DNA from: Xylanimonas protaetiae
Lineage (GTDB): Bacteria; Actinomycetota; Actinomycetes; Actinomycetales; Cellulomonadaceae
Direction: 5' to 3'
Length of the DNA: 64,000 bases
Assembly: GCF_004135385.1 (NCBI RefSeq)
Contig: NZ_CP035493.1
Location: forward strand, 3,167,440 to 3,231,439
Both the position numbers and the translations under genes were made by a program. The notes beneath the pieces were generated by a model, which saw only the letters and a program-made list of their open reading frames with translations, searched no databases and was not told where the DNA came from. How positions within the stretch are numbered: the stretch's first letter is position 1; every line of letters starts with the position of its first letter. Below, piece after piece: positions 25,298 to 33,113 of this stretch.

Positions 25298-25368
25298 CGC
25301 ACAGTCCTCTCGTCGCACGTCGCCGGAACGTCGGGGCGAATATAACGGAGCCTGGTAGTTTCTAACTA
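25298..25368. promoter_or_regulatory. Divergent control region with TAGTT-TCT-AACTA palindrome
   Basis: The 70 bp between the membrane-protein operon and the regulator holds an AT-rich block GAATATAAC (25338-25346), which reads TATATT on the minus strand as a likely -10 for the operon, and a perfect palindrome 25356-25368 whose last base is the A of the regulator ATG. TAGTTT may also be the regulator -10, giving a leaderless transcript and autorepression. Confidence 0.55.
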
Positions 25369-26029
25369 TGACGGAGGACACGCCCCCCAGCGTCCACACG
25401 GCGCTCGCATCGCCCGTGCGCCTGCGGATGCTCGACGTGCTGCGCGCCGCGGTCGACGCGCCCACCGCGCAGTCCCTCGCCGCCGAGCTCGGGCTCCACG
25501 TGACCACCGTCCGGTTCCACCTCGACCTGCTCGAGGAGGCCGGGCTCGTCGCGCGCGAGACCCGGCGGGTCGCCCGCCGCGGGCGGCCCGCCGTGCACTA
25601 CGTCCTCGCGGACTCCGCTCCCCCGGTCCCGGCGTCGACGCGGCGCGCGCGGAGATGGTCGGCGCGCTCGCCGAGGCCCTCGCCTCGCCGGACCCCGCCG
25701 GACCCGACGCCGCGCGGGCCGCGGGACGCCGCTGGGCCGACCGGCTGCCCTCCCCCCGGGGCGACGCCCGCACCGCGGTCACCGACGCGTTCGCCCGGCT
25801 CGGGTTCGGCCCGGAGCGCGCCGGCGACGACGTCGCCCTGCGCACGTGCCCGTTCCGCGCGGCGGCCGAGGCCCACCCGCAGGTGGTGTGCCAGGTGCAC
25901 CTCGGGCTCGCCGAGCGCCTCGCCGCCCGCGCCCGCGACGGCGACGCCATCCGGGTGGGTCTGCGGCCGTTCGTCGAGCCGAACCTGTGCGTCGTACTCC
26001 TCCGGGGCGCCGGTGCGCACACCCATTAA
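25368..26029 (+). CDS. SufR-like winged-helix regulator with C-terminal cysteines; apparent frameshift
   Basis: The N-terminal part (residues 1-85) is a DeoR/ArsR-type winged helix: ALASPVRLRMLDVL, then LAAELGLHVTTVRFHLDLLEEAGLV and a basic wing RRGRPAVHYVL. The frame then fails near 25617-25631, and the remaining domain continues one frame away with LRTCPFRAAAEAHPQVVCQVH and a late EPNLCVVLL. These three cysteines match the Fe-S-binding pattern of SufR-type sensors. One added C in the CCC/CCCCC runs restores about 221 residues. Divergent position suggests it controls the nitrite-reductase island in response to NO or redox state. Confidence 0.8.
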
Positions 26030-26066
26030 GTCGGAGTAGCATCCGGCTTATTCGGGGGTCGACCCC
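26027..26066. promoter_or_regulatory. Inverted repeats before the DUF2249 gene
   Basis: TAAGTCGGA-N6-TCCGGCTTA (26027-26050, one mismatch) overlaps the regulator stop codon, and a perfect 12-bp palindrome GGGGTCGACCCC follows at 26055-26066. Either may be a regulator site for the downstream gene; nothing here confirms which. Confidence 0.4.
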
Positions 26067-26090
26067 GTCGGTGACACCAAGGAGCACACC

Positions 26091-26408
26091 GTGAGCGAGT
26101 CCGTCGAGATCCTGAGGTCCGCACCCGCCGCCGGCGGCGACCCCACGTCCGGAGGTGCGTGCGGCTGCGGCGAGCACGCCGCCGAGACCCCCGTGCTCGA
26201 CGTGCGCACCATCCCGCACGCCGTCCGCCACGGAGCCGTGTTCGGCGCCTTCGACCAGATCCGTCCCGGCGACTCGCTCGTCATCATCGCGCCGCACGCT
26301 CCGCTGCCGATGCTCGCCCAGCTCTCGCAGCGGGCGCCCATCGAGACCGAGTTCCTCGTCGAGGGACCGGTGGAGTGGCAGGTGCGCATCACCCGCCGGA
26401 CCGCCTGA
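26091..26408 (+). CDS. DUF2249 domain protein
   Basis: The 105-residue protein has a short cysteine-containing N-terminus (GGACGCGEH, residues 21-29) and a TusA-like beta-alpha-beta domain: LDVRTIPHAVRHGAVFGAFDQ, then SLVIIAPHAPLPMLAQL, typical of DUF2249. These proteins are often found near nitrite, NO or oxygen-response genes and may handle metal or sulfur ligands, but no biochemical role is established that I can cite. GTG start with AAGGAG 6 bases upstream, 61 bases after the regulator. Confidence 0.85.
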   Translation: MSESVEILRSAPAAGGDPTSGGACGCGEHAAETPVLDVRTIPHAVRHGAVFGAFDQIRPGDSLVIIAPHAPLPMLAQLSQRAPIETEFLVEGPVEWQVRITRRTA

Positions 26409-26488
26409 TCCGCGGGACCCGTCGGACGGCGACGGGTGACGCGTGCGGCATCACGACGTTGTGACACCGCTGCGCCTTCAGGCTAGGC

Positions 26489-26520
26489 GGGCAGCGCCCC
26501 CCACCCGGGGGGCGCTGTCC
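26489..26520 (+). terminator. Terminator hairpin
   Basis: An 11-bp perfect stem (26492-26502-type pairing with 26507-26517, loop ACCC) extends to 14 bp with one wobble pair. It lies 80 bases after the DUF2249 gene in a 244-bp gap that otherwise shows no feature. Confidence 0.75.
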
Positions 26521-26652
26521 GTCTCCGAGCGGGTCTGCGGCCGAGACGGACCTCACCAGCCACCGCAGCGTGCACACGACGCCGTTGCCGTTCCGTGACC
26601 TTCGGGCGCTCCTACCCTCGACGAGTCCCCATCGCCGTCACGAGGCCCCGCC

Positions 26653-27903
26653 ATGCCCCAGCAGTACCCGAGCCGGTCCTCGGTGCACCACCCCGTCAGG
26701 CCGCTCCCGGCCCCGCGTGCCGCCGGCGACGACCTGGGCACCCGCTCCGAGCGCCGCCTCGCCGTGCGCGCCGCCGAGCGCCGCCGCCGCGCGCTGCGCC
26801 GCCGCGCGATGCACACCGGCTCGGTCGCCGCGGTCACCTCCGCCATCCTGCTCGCGGGCGTCACCATCGACCAGGCCGCCTCCGCGCCCGAACCCCGGGA
26901 CGACGCCACGCAGGCCGACGACGGCATCCTCGTCGTCGGCGAGCGGGTCTCCGCCGCCAGCCGGTCGGGCGACCGCGGCCCCGCCTACCTCGTCACGGCC
27001 GGGTCCGCGGACGCCGACGCCGGCTCCGCAACCCCCACGGTCCTGGCCCGCGACCTCGCCGGCGAGACCATCACGAGGGCCTCCGAGCTCGTCGCCACCG
27101 AGGCACGCACCACGCCCGCGCTGCGCGAGGAGGTGCTCGGCGCCTCCGCCGTCGTGCTCGAGCTGATCCGCCGCGCCGAGACGGTCGACGGCCACGAGGC
27201 CGAGGCCACGGACGACCCCGAGCTCGTCGCGGCCGTCGACGCAGCGATCGACGCCGCGGCCGAGAGCCTCGGCGCGGAGGTCGACGACCCCGCCGTGGAC
27301 GCCGAGGTCGTCGCGTACGCCCTCGAGCGCGCCGCGTCCGACCTGGAGACCGTGCTCGCCGCCGCGACGCCCGCGTCCGTCGAGGTGGCCCCGGCGGCCC
27401 TGACGCCCACCGGCGTGCTCGACGAGCAGGTCGCCCTCGGCGTCGCCGACGCGGAGCGCTTGCGCTCGCTCTCCACCGTCACGGAGGGCCACTCCAACGG
27501 CCGCCTGCCGGCGTACGCCCTCACGAGCCTCTCGTGGGCCCCGCGCCACCGCCTCCGCCCCGACGCCGCCGCCCAGTTCGAGCGCCTCAACATCGCGTTC
27601 CGCGCGCGGTTCGGCCACGACATCTCGATCACCGACTCGTACCGCTCCTTCGAGGGGCAGCTCGCCGCGCGGCGCAACCGCGGGCACCTGGCGGCCACCC
27701 CCGGCACGTCGCTGCACGGCTGGGGCATCGCCGTCGACCTCGGCTCCGGCATCAACCGCTTCGGCACCGCGACGCACCGCTGGATGCGGGAGAACGCGCC
27801 GAAGTTCGGCTGGGAGCTGCCGCCCTGGGCCCGCCAGAACGGCTCCAAGCCGGAGCCGTGGCACTGGGAGTTCGAGGGCGTGCCCGTCACCGTCGCCTCC
27901 TGA
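26653..27903 (+). CDS. M15-family D-alanyl-D-alanine carboxypeptidase (VanY-like)
   Basis: A 416-residue cell-wall peptidase. Residues 1-50 are a basic cytoplasmic tail, followed by a transmembrane helix at about 54-75 (GSVAAVTSAILLAGVTI), an Ala/Glu-rich helical stalk to about 270, and a C-terminal M15B catalytic domain. The zinc site is visible as SLHGWGIAVD (H355 and D362) and EPWHWE (H404). SYRSFEGQLAAR lies before it. It should trim the terminal D-alanine of peptidoglycan stems outside the membrane. Confidence 0.9.
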   Translation: MPQQYPSRSSVHHPVRPLPAPRAAGDDLGTRSERRLAVRAAERRRRALRRRAMHTGSVAAVTSAILLAGVTIDQAASAPEPRDDATQADDGILVVGERVSAASRSGDRGPAYLVTAGSADADAGSATPTVLARDLAGETITRASELVATEARTTPALREEVLGASAVVLELIRRAETVDGHEAEATDDPELVAAVDAAIDAAAESLGAEVDDPAVDAEVVAYALERAASDLETVLAAATPASVEVAPAALTPTGVLDEQVALGVADAERLRSLSTVTEGHSNGRLPAYALTSLSWAPRHRLRPDAAAQFERLNIAFRARFGHDISITDSYRSFEGQLAARRNRGHLAATPGTSLHGWGIAVDLGSGINRFGTATHRWMRENAPKFGWELPPWARQNGSKPEPWHWEFEGVPVTVAS

Positions 27904-28028
27904 GGCGACGGCCCCCGCCGGTCACGAGACCCCCGGCGACCGACGAACCGTCGAGCGCCGCGCCACGGGGCACCGCCATCGGCGACGACCCGCGGCCGGA
28001 CACCCACCCGCCTGCCGAGAATGGGCGC

Positions 28029-29309
28029 ATGCAGCCTGACGAGACGAAGGCGCGGGTCACCCGCGCCGCCTGGTCCGTCTTCGCCGCCTACGCGGCCGCG
28101 GGCTTCGCCATCGGCACCCTCGCCTCGCGGCTCCCGGCCGTGCGTGCGGGGCTCGGCCTGACCAGCACGCAGATGGGCATGGTGCTCCTGCTGTGGTCGC
28201 TCGGCTCCGTGCTCGCGCTGCCCCTGTCGGGCACCGTCGCGGCCCGGCTCGGCGCCCGCCGGTCGGCCGCGTCCGCGTCCGTCGTCGCGGGCCTCGGGCA
28301 CCTGACCCTCGCGCTGGCCGTGGCGCTCGGCAGCGCCCCGCTCGCGGTGGCCGGCCTGTTCGCGGCCGGCATCGGCGAGGGCACCTGGAACGCCGCGACG
28401 AGCCTCGAGGGCGCCTCGGTCGAGCGCCGCCTCGGCTACCCCGCGATGTCCCGCTTCCAGGCGGGCGAGTCCCTCGGCATGGTGACGGGCTCCGTCGTCG
28501 GCGCGCTCATCGCCGCGACCGGGCTGCCGCTGTTCGCGCACCTCGGCCTGTCGGCCACCGTCGCCGTCGTCACGGGCGTCCTCAGCGCGCGCGCCTTCCT
28601 CCCGCTGCTCGACGCCGCGGGCGAGGCCGGCGCCCCGGCACCGCGGCGCGGCAGCACCGTGCGCGGGGCGCTGGCGGCGTGGCGCGAGCCGCGCACCCTC
28701 ATGATCGGCCTCGTGATCCTCGGCGCGGCGCTCGCGGAGGGCTCCGCGAGCGACTGGACGGGCCTCGCGCTCGTCTCGGGGTTCCAGACGTCGGAGTCGG
28801 TCGCCGCGACGGGCGTCGCCCTGTTCTACGGCTCGATGCTCGTGATGCGCCTGGCCGGGTCGTCGCTGGTGGGGCGCCTCGGCCGGGTCGCGACGCTGCG
28901 CCTGTGCGCGGGCGCGGTGCTCGCGGGCCTCGCGCTCTTCACGTTCGCGCCCTGGCTGCCCCTCGCCATGGCCGGCTCCGTCCTGTGGGGCATGGGCGCG
29001 GCCCTCGGCTTCCCGCTCGGCGTCTCGGCAGCGTCCGACGACCCGTACAAGGCCGCGATGCGCGTCTCGGTCGTCTCGACGATCGGGTACACGGCGTACG
29101 TCATCGGCCCGGGCGTCATCGGCGTCGTCGCCGCGCACCTCGGCTACCGCGGGGCGCTGGCCGTCGTCGCGGCCCCCGTGGTGATCGCGATGGTCGCGGC
29201 CCGCGCGGCGCGGCCGCTCCCGCCGGTGACCCGTCGCCCGACCGCCGCGGCCCGCCCCTCCCGCGCGGACGCCGCGCGCCGCCGGCCCGCGCCCGCCGGC
29301 GCGCGCTGA
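28029..29309 (+). CDS. Major facilitator superfamily transporter
   Basis: A 426-residue MFS protein with 12 hydrophobic segments, similar in style to FucP/YbjJ-like transporters. Loop 2-3 carries VAARLGARRSAA, and the second half has a similar LVGRLGRVATLRL repeat, typical of the two-fold symmetry. The last 45 residues are Arg/Ala/Pro-rich and probably cytoplasmic. The ATG at 28029 is preceded by no strong ribosome site. Substrate unknown. It converges with the TetR gene, leaving only 3 bases between stops. Confidence 0.88.
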   Translation: MQPDETKARVTRAAWSVFAAYAAAGFAIGTLASRLPAVRAGLGLTSTQMGMVLLLWSLGSVLALPLSGTVAARLGARRSAASASVVAGLGHLTLALAVALGSAPLAVAGLFAAGIGEGTWNAATSLEGASVERRLGYPAMSRFQAGESLGMVTGSVVGALIAATGLPLFAHLGLSATVAVVTGVLSARAFLPLLDAAGEAGAPAPRRGSTVRGALAAWREPRTLMIGLVILGAALAEGSASDWTGLALVSGFQTSESVAATGVALFYGSMLVMRLAGSSLVGRLGRVATLRLCAGAVLAGLALFTFAPWLPLAMAGSVLWGMGAALGFPLGVSAASDDPYKAAMRVSVVSTIGYTAYVIGPGVIGVVAAHLGYRGALAVVAAPVVIAMVAARAARPLPPVTRRPTAAARPSRADAARRRPAPAGAR

Positions 29310-29312
29310 CGG

Positions 29313-30071
29313 TCAGGCCGGGGCGTCGCCGGCCAGCCGCTCGCCGATGCGGTCGAGCGCCCCGGCGACGTCCCACGCGGGCGGCAGGAGCTGCTCCATG
29401 ATCCCGCCCACCGTCCAGCACGCCGCGAGCGCCATCGCGGTGTCGAGGTCGTCGCGCGTGGGCTCGCCGACGGTCCCGGCACGCAGGTACCGCACGCGCC
29501 CGGCGAGGTTGCGGAGCGACTTCTCGGCCATGGGCACGAACGCCGGCCGCGCCTCGGGGTGCCGCAGGGCGTAGAGGTACGCCTCGAGGGAGAGCATGAC
29601 GTCGGCGAGCCCGTGCTCGCCGGGGCCCGGCTCGCCCAGCGGCAGGGTCGGGTCCTCGAGACCGGACTCGCTGGCGTCGTTGGCCTCGCGGACGAGCGTG
29701 ACGAAGAGCTCCTCCTTCGAGGAGAAGTGCGCGTAGAGGGCGCCCTTGGTGTAGCCGGCGGCCTTGGCGAGGTCGGCGACGGAGGCGGCCTCGTAGCCGT
29801 GCTCGGCGAACACCGACCTCGCGGCCCCGAGCAGGTCGGCCCGGGTCTGCTCGGCCTTGGTGGTGCGGGCCGCGCGGCGCGCCCGGGCGGCACCGGACGC
29901 GCCCGCGAGCTCGCGCGACAGCTCCGCGGCGGCGTCGTTGAGCTCGGTGGCGATCTCGCGCCCGACGTCGGCGCCGACGTCGGCGAGGCCCTGCCCGAGG
30001 GCGCGGCTCAGGCCCGAGATGGCGTCCTTGAGGGCGCGGGACGCGGCGCGCAGGTCGTCGGTGTCGCTCAT
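29313..30071 (-). CDS. TetR-family regulator with 70-residue N-terminal extension
   Basis: The helix-turn-helix is normal (SVADLAKAAGYTKGALYAHFSSKEEL, around residues 95-120, preceded by TRADLLGAARSVFAEHGYEAA), but it starts only after about 70 residues of Ala-rich predicted helix, which is unusual for TetR proteins. The C-terminal ligand domain is about 130 residues. It is divergent from an ABC transporter and the shared 150-bp gap has three copies of a CCGATCGG-type palindrome, so it probably represses both itself and the transporter. Ligand unknown. Confidence 0.88.
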   Translation of the reverse strand: MSDTDDLRAASRALKDAISGLSRALGQGLADVGADVGREIATELNDAAAELSRELAGASGAARARRAARTTKAEQTRADLLGAARSVFAEHGYEAASVADLAKAAGYTKGALYAHFSSKEELFVTLVREANDASESGLEDPTLPLGEPGPGEHGLADVMLSLEAYLYALRHPEARPAFVPMAEKSLRNLAGRVRYLRAGTVGEPTRDDLDTAMALAACWTVGGIMEQLLPPAWDVAGALDRIGERLAGDAPA

Positions 30072-30084
30072 ACGAGGAGGCTAC

Positions 30085-30193
30085 ATGCCGATCGGTACGA
30101 CGAGCCGGGCGAAGTACAAACCGATCGGTATGCGCCATGGTGGCCACCGGTGTAGCGTCGCATCCGTACTGTTCAGTTCATACCGAGCGGTAT
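30085..30193. promoter_or_regulatory. Three TetR-type operators, consensus ATACCGATCGGTAT
   Basis: Palindromic sites have cores CCGATCGG at 30088-30095 and 30121-30128 and CCGAGCGG at 30183-30190, each flanked by AT/TA bases. The first two are 33 bp apart (three helical turns); the third is 62 bp further, 33 bases before the ABC start codon. They fit binding by the divergent TetR protein. Confidence 0.75.
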
Positions 30194-30223
30194 CCGCTCG
30201 CCGACACGTCCCAGGAGCGAAAG

Positions 30224-31021
30224 ATGACCAACGACGTCCTCGTCGTGACGGGCCTGAGCAAGCGCTTCGGCTCCGGACCCGGAGCCGTCCAGGCCAACGA
30301 CGCCGTCGACCTGACCGTGCACGCCGGCCAGGTGGTCTGCCTGCTCGGCCACAACGGCGCCGGCAAGTCCACCCTGGTCAACCAGGTGGTGGGCCTCACC
30401 CTCCCCGACGCGGGCACCGTCGTCCTCGACGGCGTCGACGCCGTCGCCGACCCCGCCCGGGCCCGTGCCCTGGCCTCCGTCCAGGCCCAGGCCAACGTGC
30501 CGATCACGGGTCTGACCCCGCGCACGGCGATCGCGCTCGTGGGCCGCATCCGCGGCCTGCGCAAGGCCGACGCGCTGCGCCGTGCCGACGAGCTGCTCAC
30601 GGCCCTCGACCTCCAGCCCTGGGCCGACAGGTCGGCCGAGAAGGTCTCCGGCGGCGTCGCACGCCTCACGGCGTTCGCCATGGCCGCCGTCGCCCCCGGC
30701 CGCCTCGTCGTGCTCGACGAGCCCACCAACGACGTCGACCCCGTGCGCCGCCGCCTGCTGTGGGCGGAGATCCGCCGCATCGCCGACGCCAGCGCCGGCA
30801 TCCTGCTCGTCACCCACAACATCCACGAGGCCGAGCACGTCGTCGACGACGTCGTCCTCCTCGACGCCGGGCGCGTCGTCGCGCACGGCACGCCCGCCGC
30901 GCTGGTCGCCGCCCACCCGGGCGACACGCTCGAGGACGTCTACATCCGCCTCGTCGGGCACGAGCCGCCCCCCGGGCAGGCCGCCACCGTCCCGTCGAGC
31001 ACCGCGAGGGCCGCCGCATGA
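30224..31021 (+). CDS. ABC transporter ATP-binding protein
   Basis: A 265-residue ATPase with Walker A GHNGAGKST, signature VSGGVA (a variant of LSGGQ), Walker B LVVLDEPTNDVDP and the switch histidine VTHNIHEAEHV. The start at 30224 has AGGAG upstream and gives MTNDVLVVTGLSKRFG. Together with the overlapping permease it forms an ABC-2 type exporter, possibly a drug or lipid exporter under TetR control. The altered signature loop is noted but does not exclude activity. Confidence 0.92.
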   Translation: MTNDVLVVTGLSKRFGSGPGAVQANDAVDLTVHAGQVVCLLGHNGAGKSTLVNQVVGLTLPDAGTVVLDGVDAVADPARARALASVQAQANVPITGLTPRTAIALVGRIRGLRKADALRRADELLTALDLQPWADRSAEKVSGGVARLTAFAMAAVAPGRLVVLDEPTNDVDPVRRRLLWAEIRRIADASAGILLVTHNIHEAEHVVDDVVLLDAGRVVAHGTPAALVAAHPGDTLEDVYIRLVGHEPPPGQAATVPSSTARAAA

Positions 31022-31797
31022 CCACGTCGACCATCTCCCCCACCCTCGCCGGCACGGGCCGCGCCGCGACCGCGCGGCAGCTCGGGCTCGTCGTCCAGTG
31101 GCAGGCCCGCCGCATGGCGAACTGGCTCCCGCTCCTCGTCGTCGTGCAGGTCCTGCTCTCGGTCACCACGGTGTTCGGCTACGGCCTGCTCGTCGGCACG
31201 CCGCCGCCCGAGGCCGCCGCGTTCCTCGCGACGGGCGCGGCGACCGTCACGCTCATCATGGTCGGGCTCGTCATGGCACCCCAGCAGGTCGCCCAGGCCC
31301 GCACCGAGGGCTCCTACGCGTGGATGCGCACCCTGCCCGTGCCGCGCTGGGTCTTCCTCGCCGCCGACCTGCTCGTCTGGTCGCTCGTCGCCCTGCCGGG
31401 CACCGTGCTCGGTGTGCTCGCGGGCGCCTGGCGCTTCGACGTCGACCTGTCGGTCTCGCCCTGGGTCGTCGTCGCGGCACCGCTCGTCTCCCTCGTCGCC
31501 GCGACGGTCGGGTACTCCATGGCGACCGTGCTGCCGCCGGCCGTCGCGCAGCTGCTCACCCAGGTGATCGTGTTCCTGGTGCTGCTGTTCTCGCCCATCT
31601 CGTTCCCCGCCGACCGCATGCCCGGGTGGCTCGCCGCGGCGCACGCCTGGCTGCCGCTCGAGCCCATGGCCGACCTCATGCGCTCGACGCTCATGAGCGA
31701 CACGTTCGCGATGCCGCTGCGCTCGACGATCGTGCTCGCGGCCTGGACGGCGGTCGCGCTGCTGGGCGCGGGGCGGGCGCTGACCCGGCGCAGCTGA
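31018..31797 (+). CDS. ABC-2 type transporter permease
   Basis: A 259-residue permease with six hydrophobic segments (first at about residues 36-60, LPLLVVVQVLLSVTTVFGYG), N-terminus cytoplasmic. It overlaps the ATPase gene by 4 bases (ATGA), so the two are coupled. ABC-2 permeases export drugs, lipids or polysaccharide; substrate not inferable. A GC-rich hairpin follows directly. Confidence 0.9.
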   Translation: MTTSTISPTLAGTGRAATARQLGLVVQWQARRMANWLPLLVVVQVLLSVTTVFGYGLLVGTPPPEAAAFLATGAATVTLIMVGLVMAPQQVAQARTEGSYAWMRTLPVPRWVFLAADLLVWSLVALPGTVLGVLAGAWRFDVDLSVSPWVVVAAPLVSLVAATVGYSMATVLPPAVAQLLTQVIVFLVLLFSPISFPADRMPGWLAAAHAWLPLEPMADLMRSTLMSDTFAMPLRSTIVLAAWTAVALLGAGRALTRRS

Positions 31798-31803
31798 CGG
31801 CTC

Positions 31804-31850
31804 GTGAGGGGGGCGTCCGCCGGCTCAGGCCGGCGGGCGCCCCTCGTCAC
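31804..31850 (+). terminator. Terminator after the ABC exporter operon
   Basis: A long GC-rich hairpin with two perfect stem blocks, GCGTCCGCCGGC pairing with GCCGGCGGGCGC (one G-T), and GAGGGG pairing with CCCCTC, loop TCAG. It ends just before the ECF41 promoter of the next operon. Confidence 0.75.
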
Positions 31851-31855
31851 GCGGA

Positions 31856-31882
31856 TGTCACACGACGCGCTGCCGTCTCGTC
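31856..31882 (+). promoter_or_regulatory. ECF41-type promoter TGTCACA-N16-CGTC
   Basis: TGTCACA at 31856-31862 and CGTC at 31879-31882 are separated by exactly 16 bases, the promoter described for ECF41 sigma factors. It lies 49 bases before the oxidoreductase-sigma operon, whose second gene is itself ECF41, so autoregulation is expected. Confidence 0.8.
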
Positions 31883-31931
31883 ACGTGACCAGAGGCGCGA
31901 TCCCGCGCCGCGCACCCGGAAGGAGCCTCGC

Positions 31932-33113
31932 ATGCCCACCCAGGTCCTGGTCCTCGGCGGCGGCTACGCCGGCGTCATGGCGGCCAACCGCCTCACCCGG
32001 CGCCCCGACGTCGCCGTCACCCTCGTCAACCCGCGCCCGCACTTCGTCGAGCGCATCCGCCTGCACCAGCTCGCCGCCGGCACGCACCCCGCCGCGCAGG
32101 AGCTCGCGCACGTCCTGGCGGACGCCGTGCGCGTCGAGGTCGGCGAGGCCGACCGCATCGACGCCGCCGCGCGCACCGTCGCCCTCACGGACGGGGCCAC
32201 GCTCCCCTACGACTACCTCGTCTACGCCGTCGGCAGCCGCGGCAGCGACGGCGGCGTCCCCGGCGTCGCCGAGCACGCGTTCCCGATCTCCACCTTCGAG
32301 GCCGCCACGCGCCTGCACGCGACGCTCGGCCGGCGTGGCGACGTCCCTGTGGTCGTCGTCGGCGGCGGGCCCACCGGCATCGAGGCGGCCGCCGAGCTCG
32401 CCGAGACCGGGCACGCGGTCACGCTCGTGTGCGGCGGGCACCTGGGACCGTACCTGCGCGACCCCGCCCGCCGGTCCGTCGCCCGCCGCCTCGCGGAGCT
32501 TGGCGTCACCGTGCTCGCGGGCGCGGACGTCGCCCGCGTCGAGGCCGACGCCGTCGTGCTCGCCGACGGGCGGCGCCTCCCCAGCGGCGTCACCGTGTGG
32601 GCCGCGGGGTTCGAGGCGAGCGACCTCGCCCGCCGCAGCGGCCTCGCCGTCGACGACGCCGGCCGCCTCCTCACCGACGAGACGCTCACGAGCGTCGACG
32701 ACCCGCGCGTCGTGGGCGCCGGCGACGCCGTCTCGCCGTCGGGTGTGCCGGAGCCCATGAGCTGCCAGGCCGCGATCCCGCTCGGCATGCACGCCGCCGA
32801 CACCGTGCTGCACCGTCTCGCGGGCGAGCCGGCGAGGGACCTCGCCAACCCGTTCGTCGGGATGTGCGTCGGCCTCGGCCGCGCCACCGCGACGTTCCAG
32901 CTCGCGCACACGAACGACGTCGCCGTCGGCGCCTACCTCGGCGGCCGCACGGGCGGGCGCCTCAAGGAGCTCGTGTGCGTGCAGGTGGTCGAGTCGCTCG
33001 CGCGCGAGGCCCGCAGGCCCGGGTCGACGTGGTTCCCCGCGTCGCGGGCGCGGGCACGCTCGCTCGCGCACCCCGTGACGCACGACGCCGCGGGCGCGAG
33101 AGTGGTCGCATGA
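31932..33113 (+). CDS. FAD-dependent oxidoreductase, NDH-2-like
   Basis: A 393-residue pyridine-nucleotide-disulfide-type flavoprotein: N-terminal VLVLGGGYAGVMAAN FAD motif, second dinucleotide motif VVVVGGGPTGIEAAAELAE near 140, and C-terminal ATD-like VVGAGDAVSP near 262. It is like type II NADH dehydrogenases but lacks an obvious membrane-binding tail. Its place just before an ECF41 sigma gene matches the known association of ECF41 with COE proteins (carboxymuconolactone decarboxylase, oxidoreductase, epimerase). AGGAG ribosome site. Confidence 0.9.
   Translation: MPTQVLVLGGGYAGVMAANRLTRRPDVAVTLVNPRPHFVERIRLHQLAAGTHPAAQELAHVLADAVRVEVGEADRIDAAARTVALTDGATLPYDYLVYAVGSRGSDGGVPGVAEHAFPISTFEAATRLHATLGRRGDVPVVVVGGGPTGIEAAAELAETGHAVTLVCGGHLGPYLRDPARRSVARRLAELGVTVLAGADVARVEADAVVLADGRRLPSGVTVWAAGFEASDLARRSGLAVDDAGRLLTDETLTSVDDPRVVGAGDAVSPSGVPEPMSCQAAIPLGMHAADTVLHRLAGEPARDLANPFVGMCVGLGRATATFQLAHTNDVAVGAYLGGRTGGRLKELVCVQVVESLAREARRPGSTWFPASRARARSLAHPVTHDAAGARVVA

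Noticed and set aside
26595-29309. One long plus frame joining the VanY region to the MFS transporter
   Set aside because: The first part is out of frame with the true carboxypeptidase and is low-complexity; the MFS protein has its own ATG at 28029.
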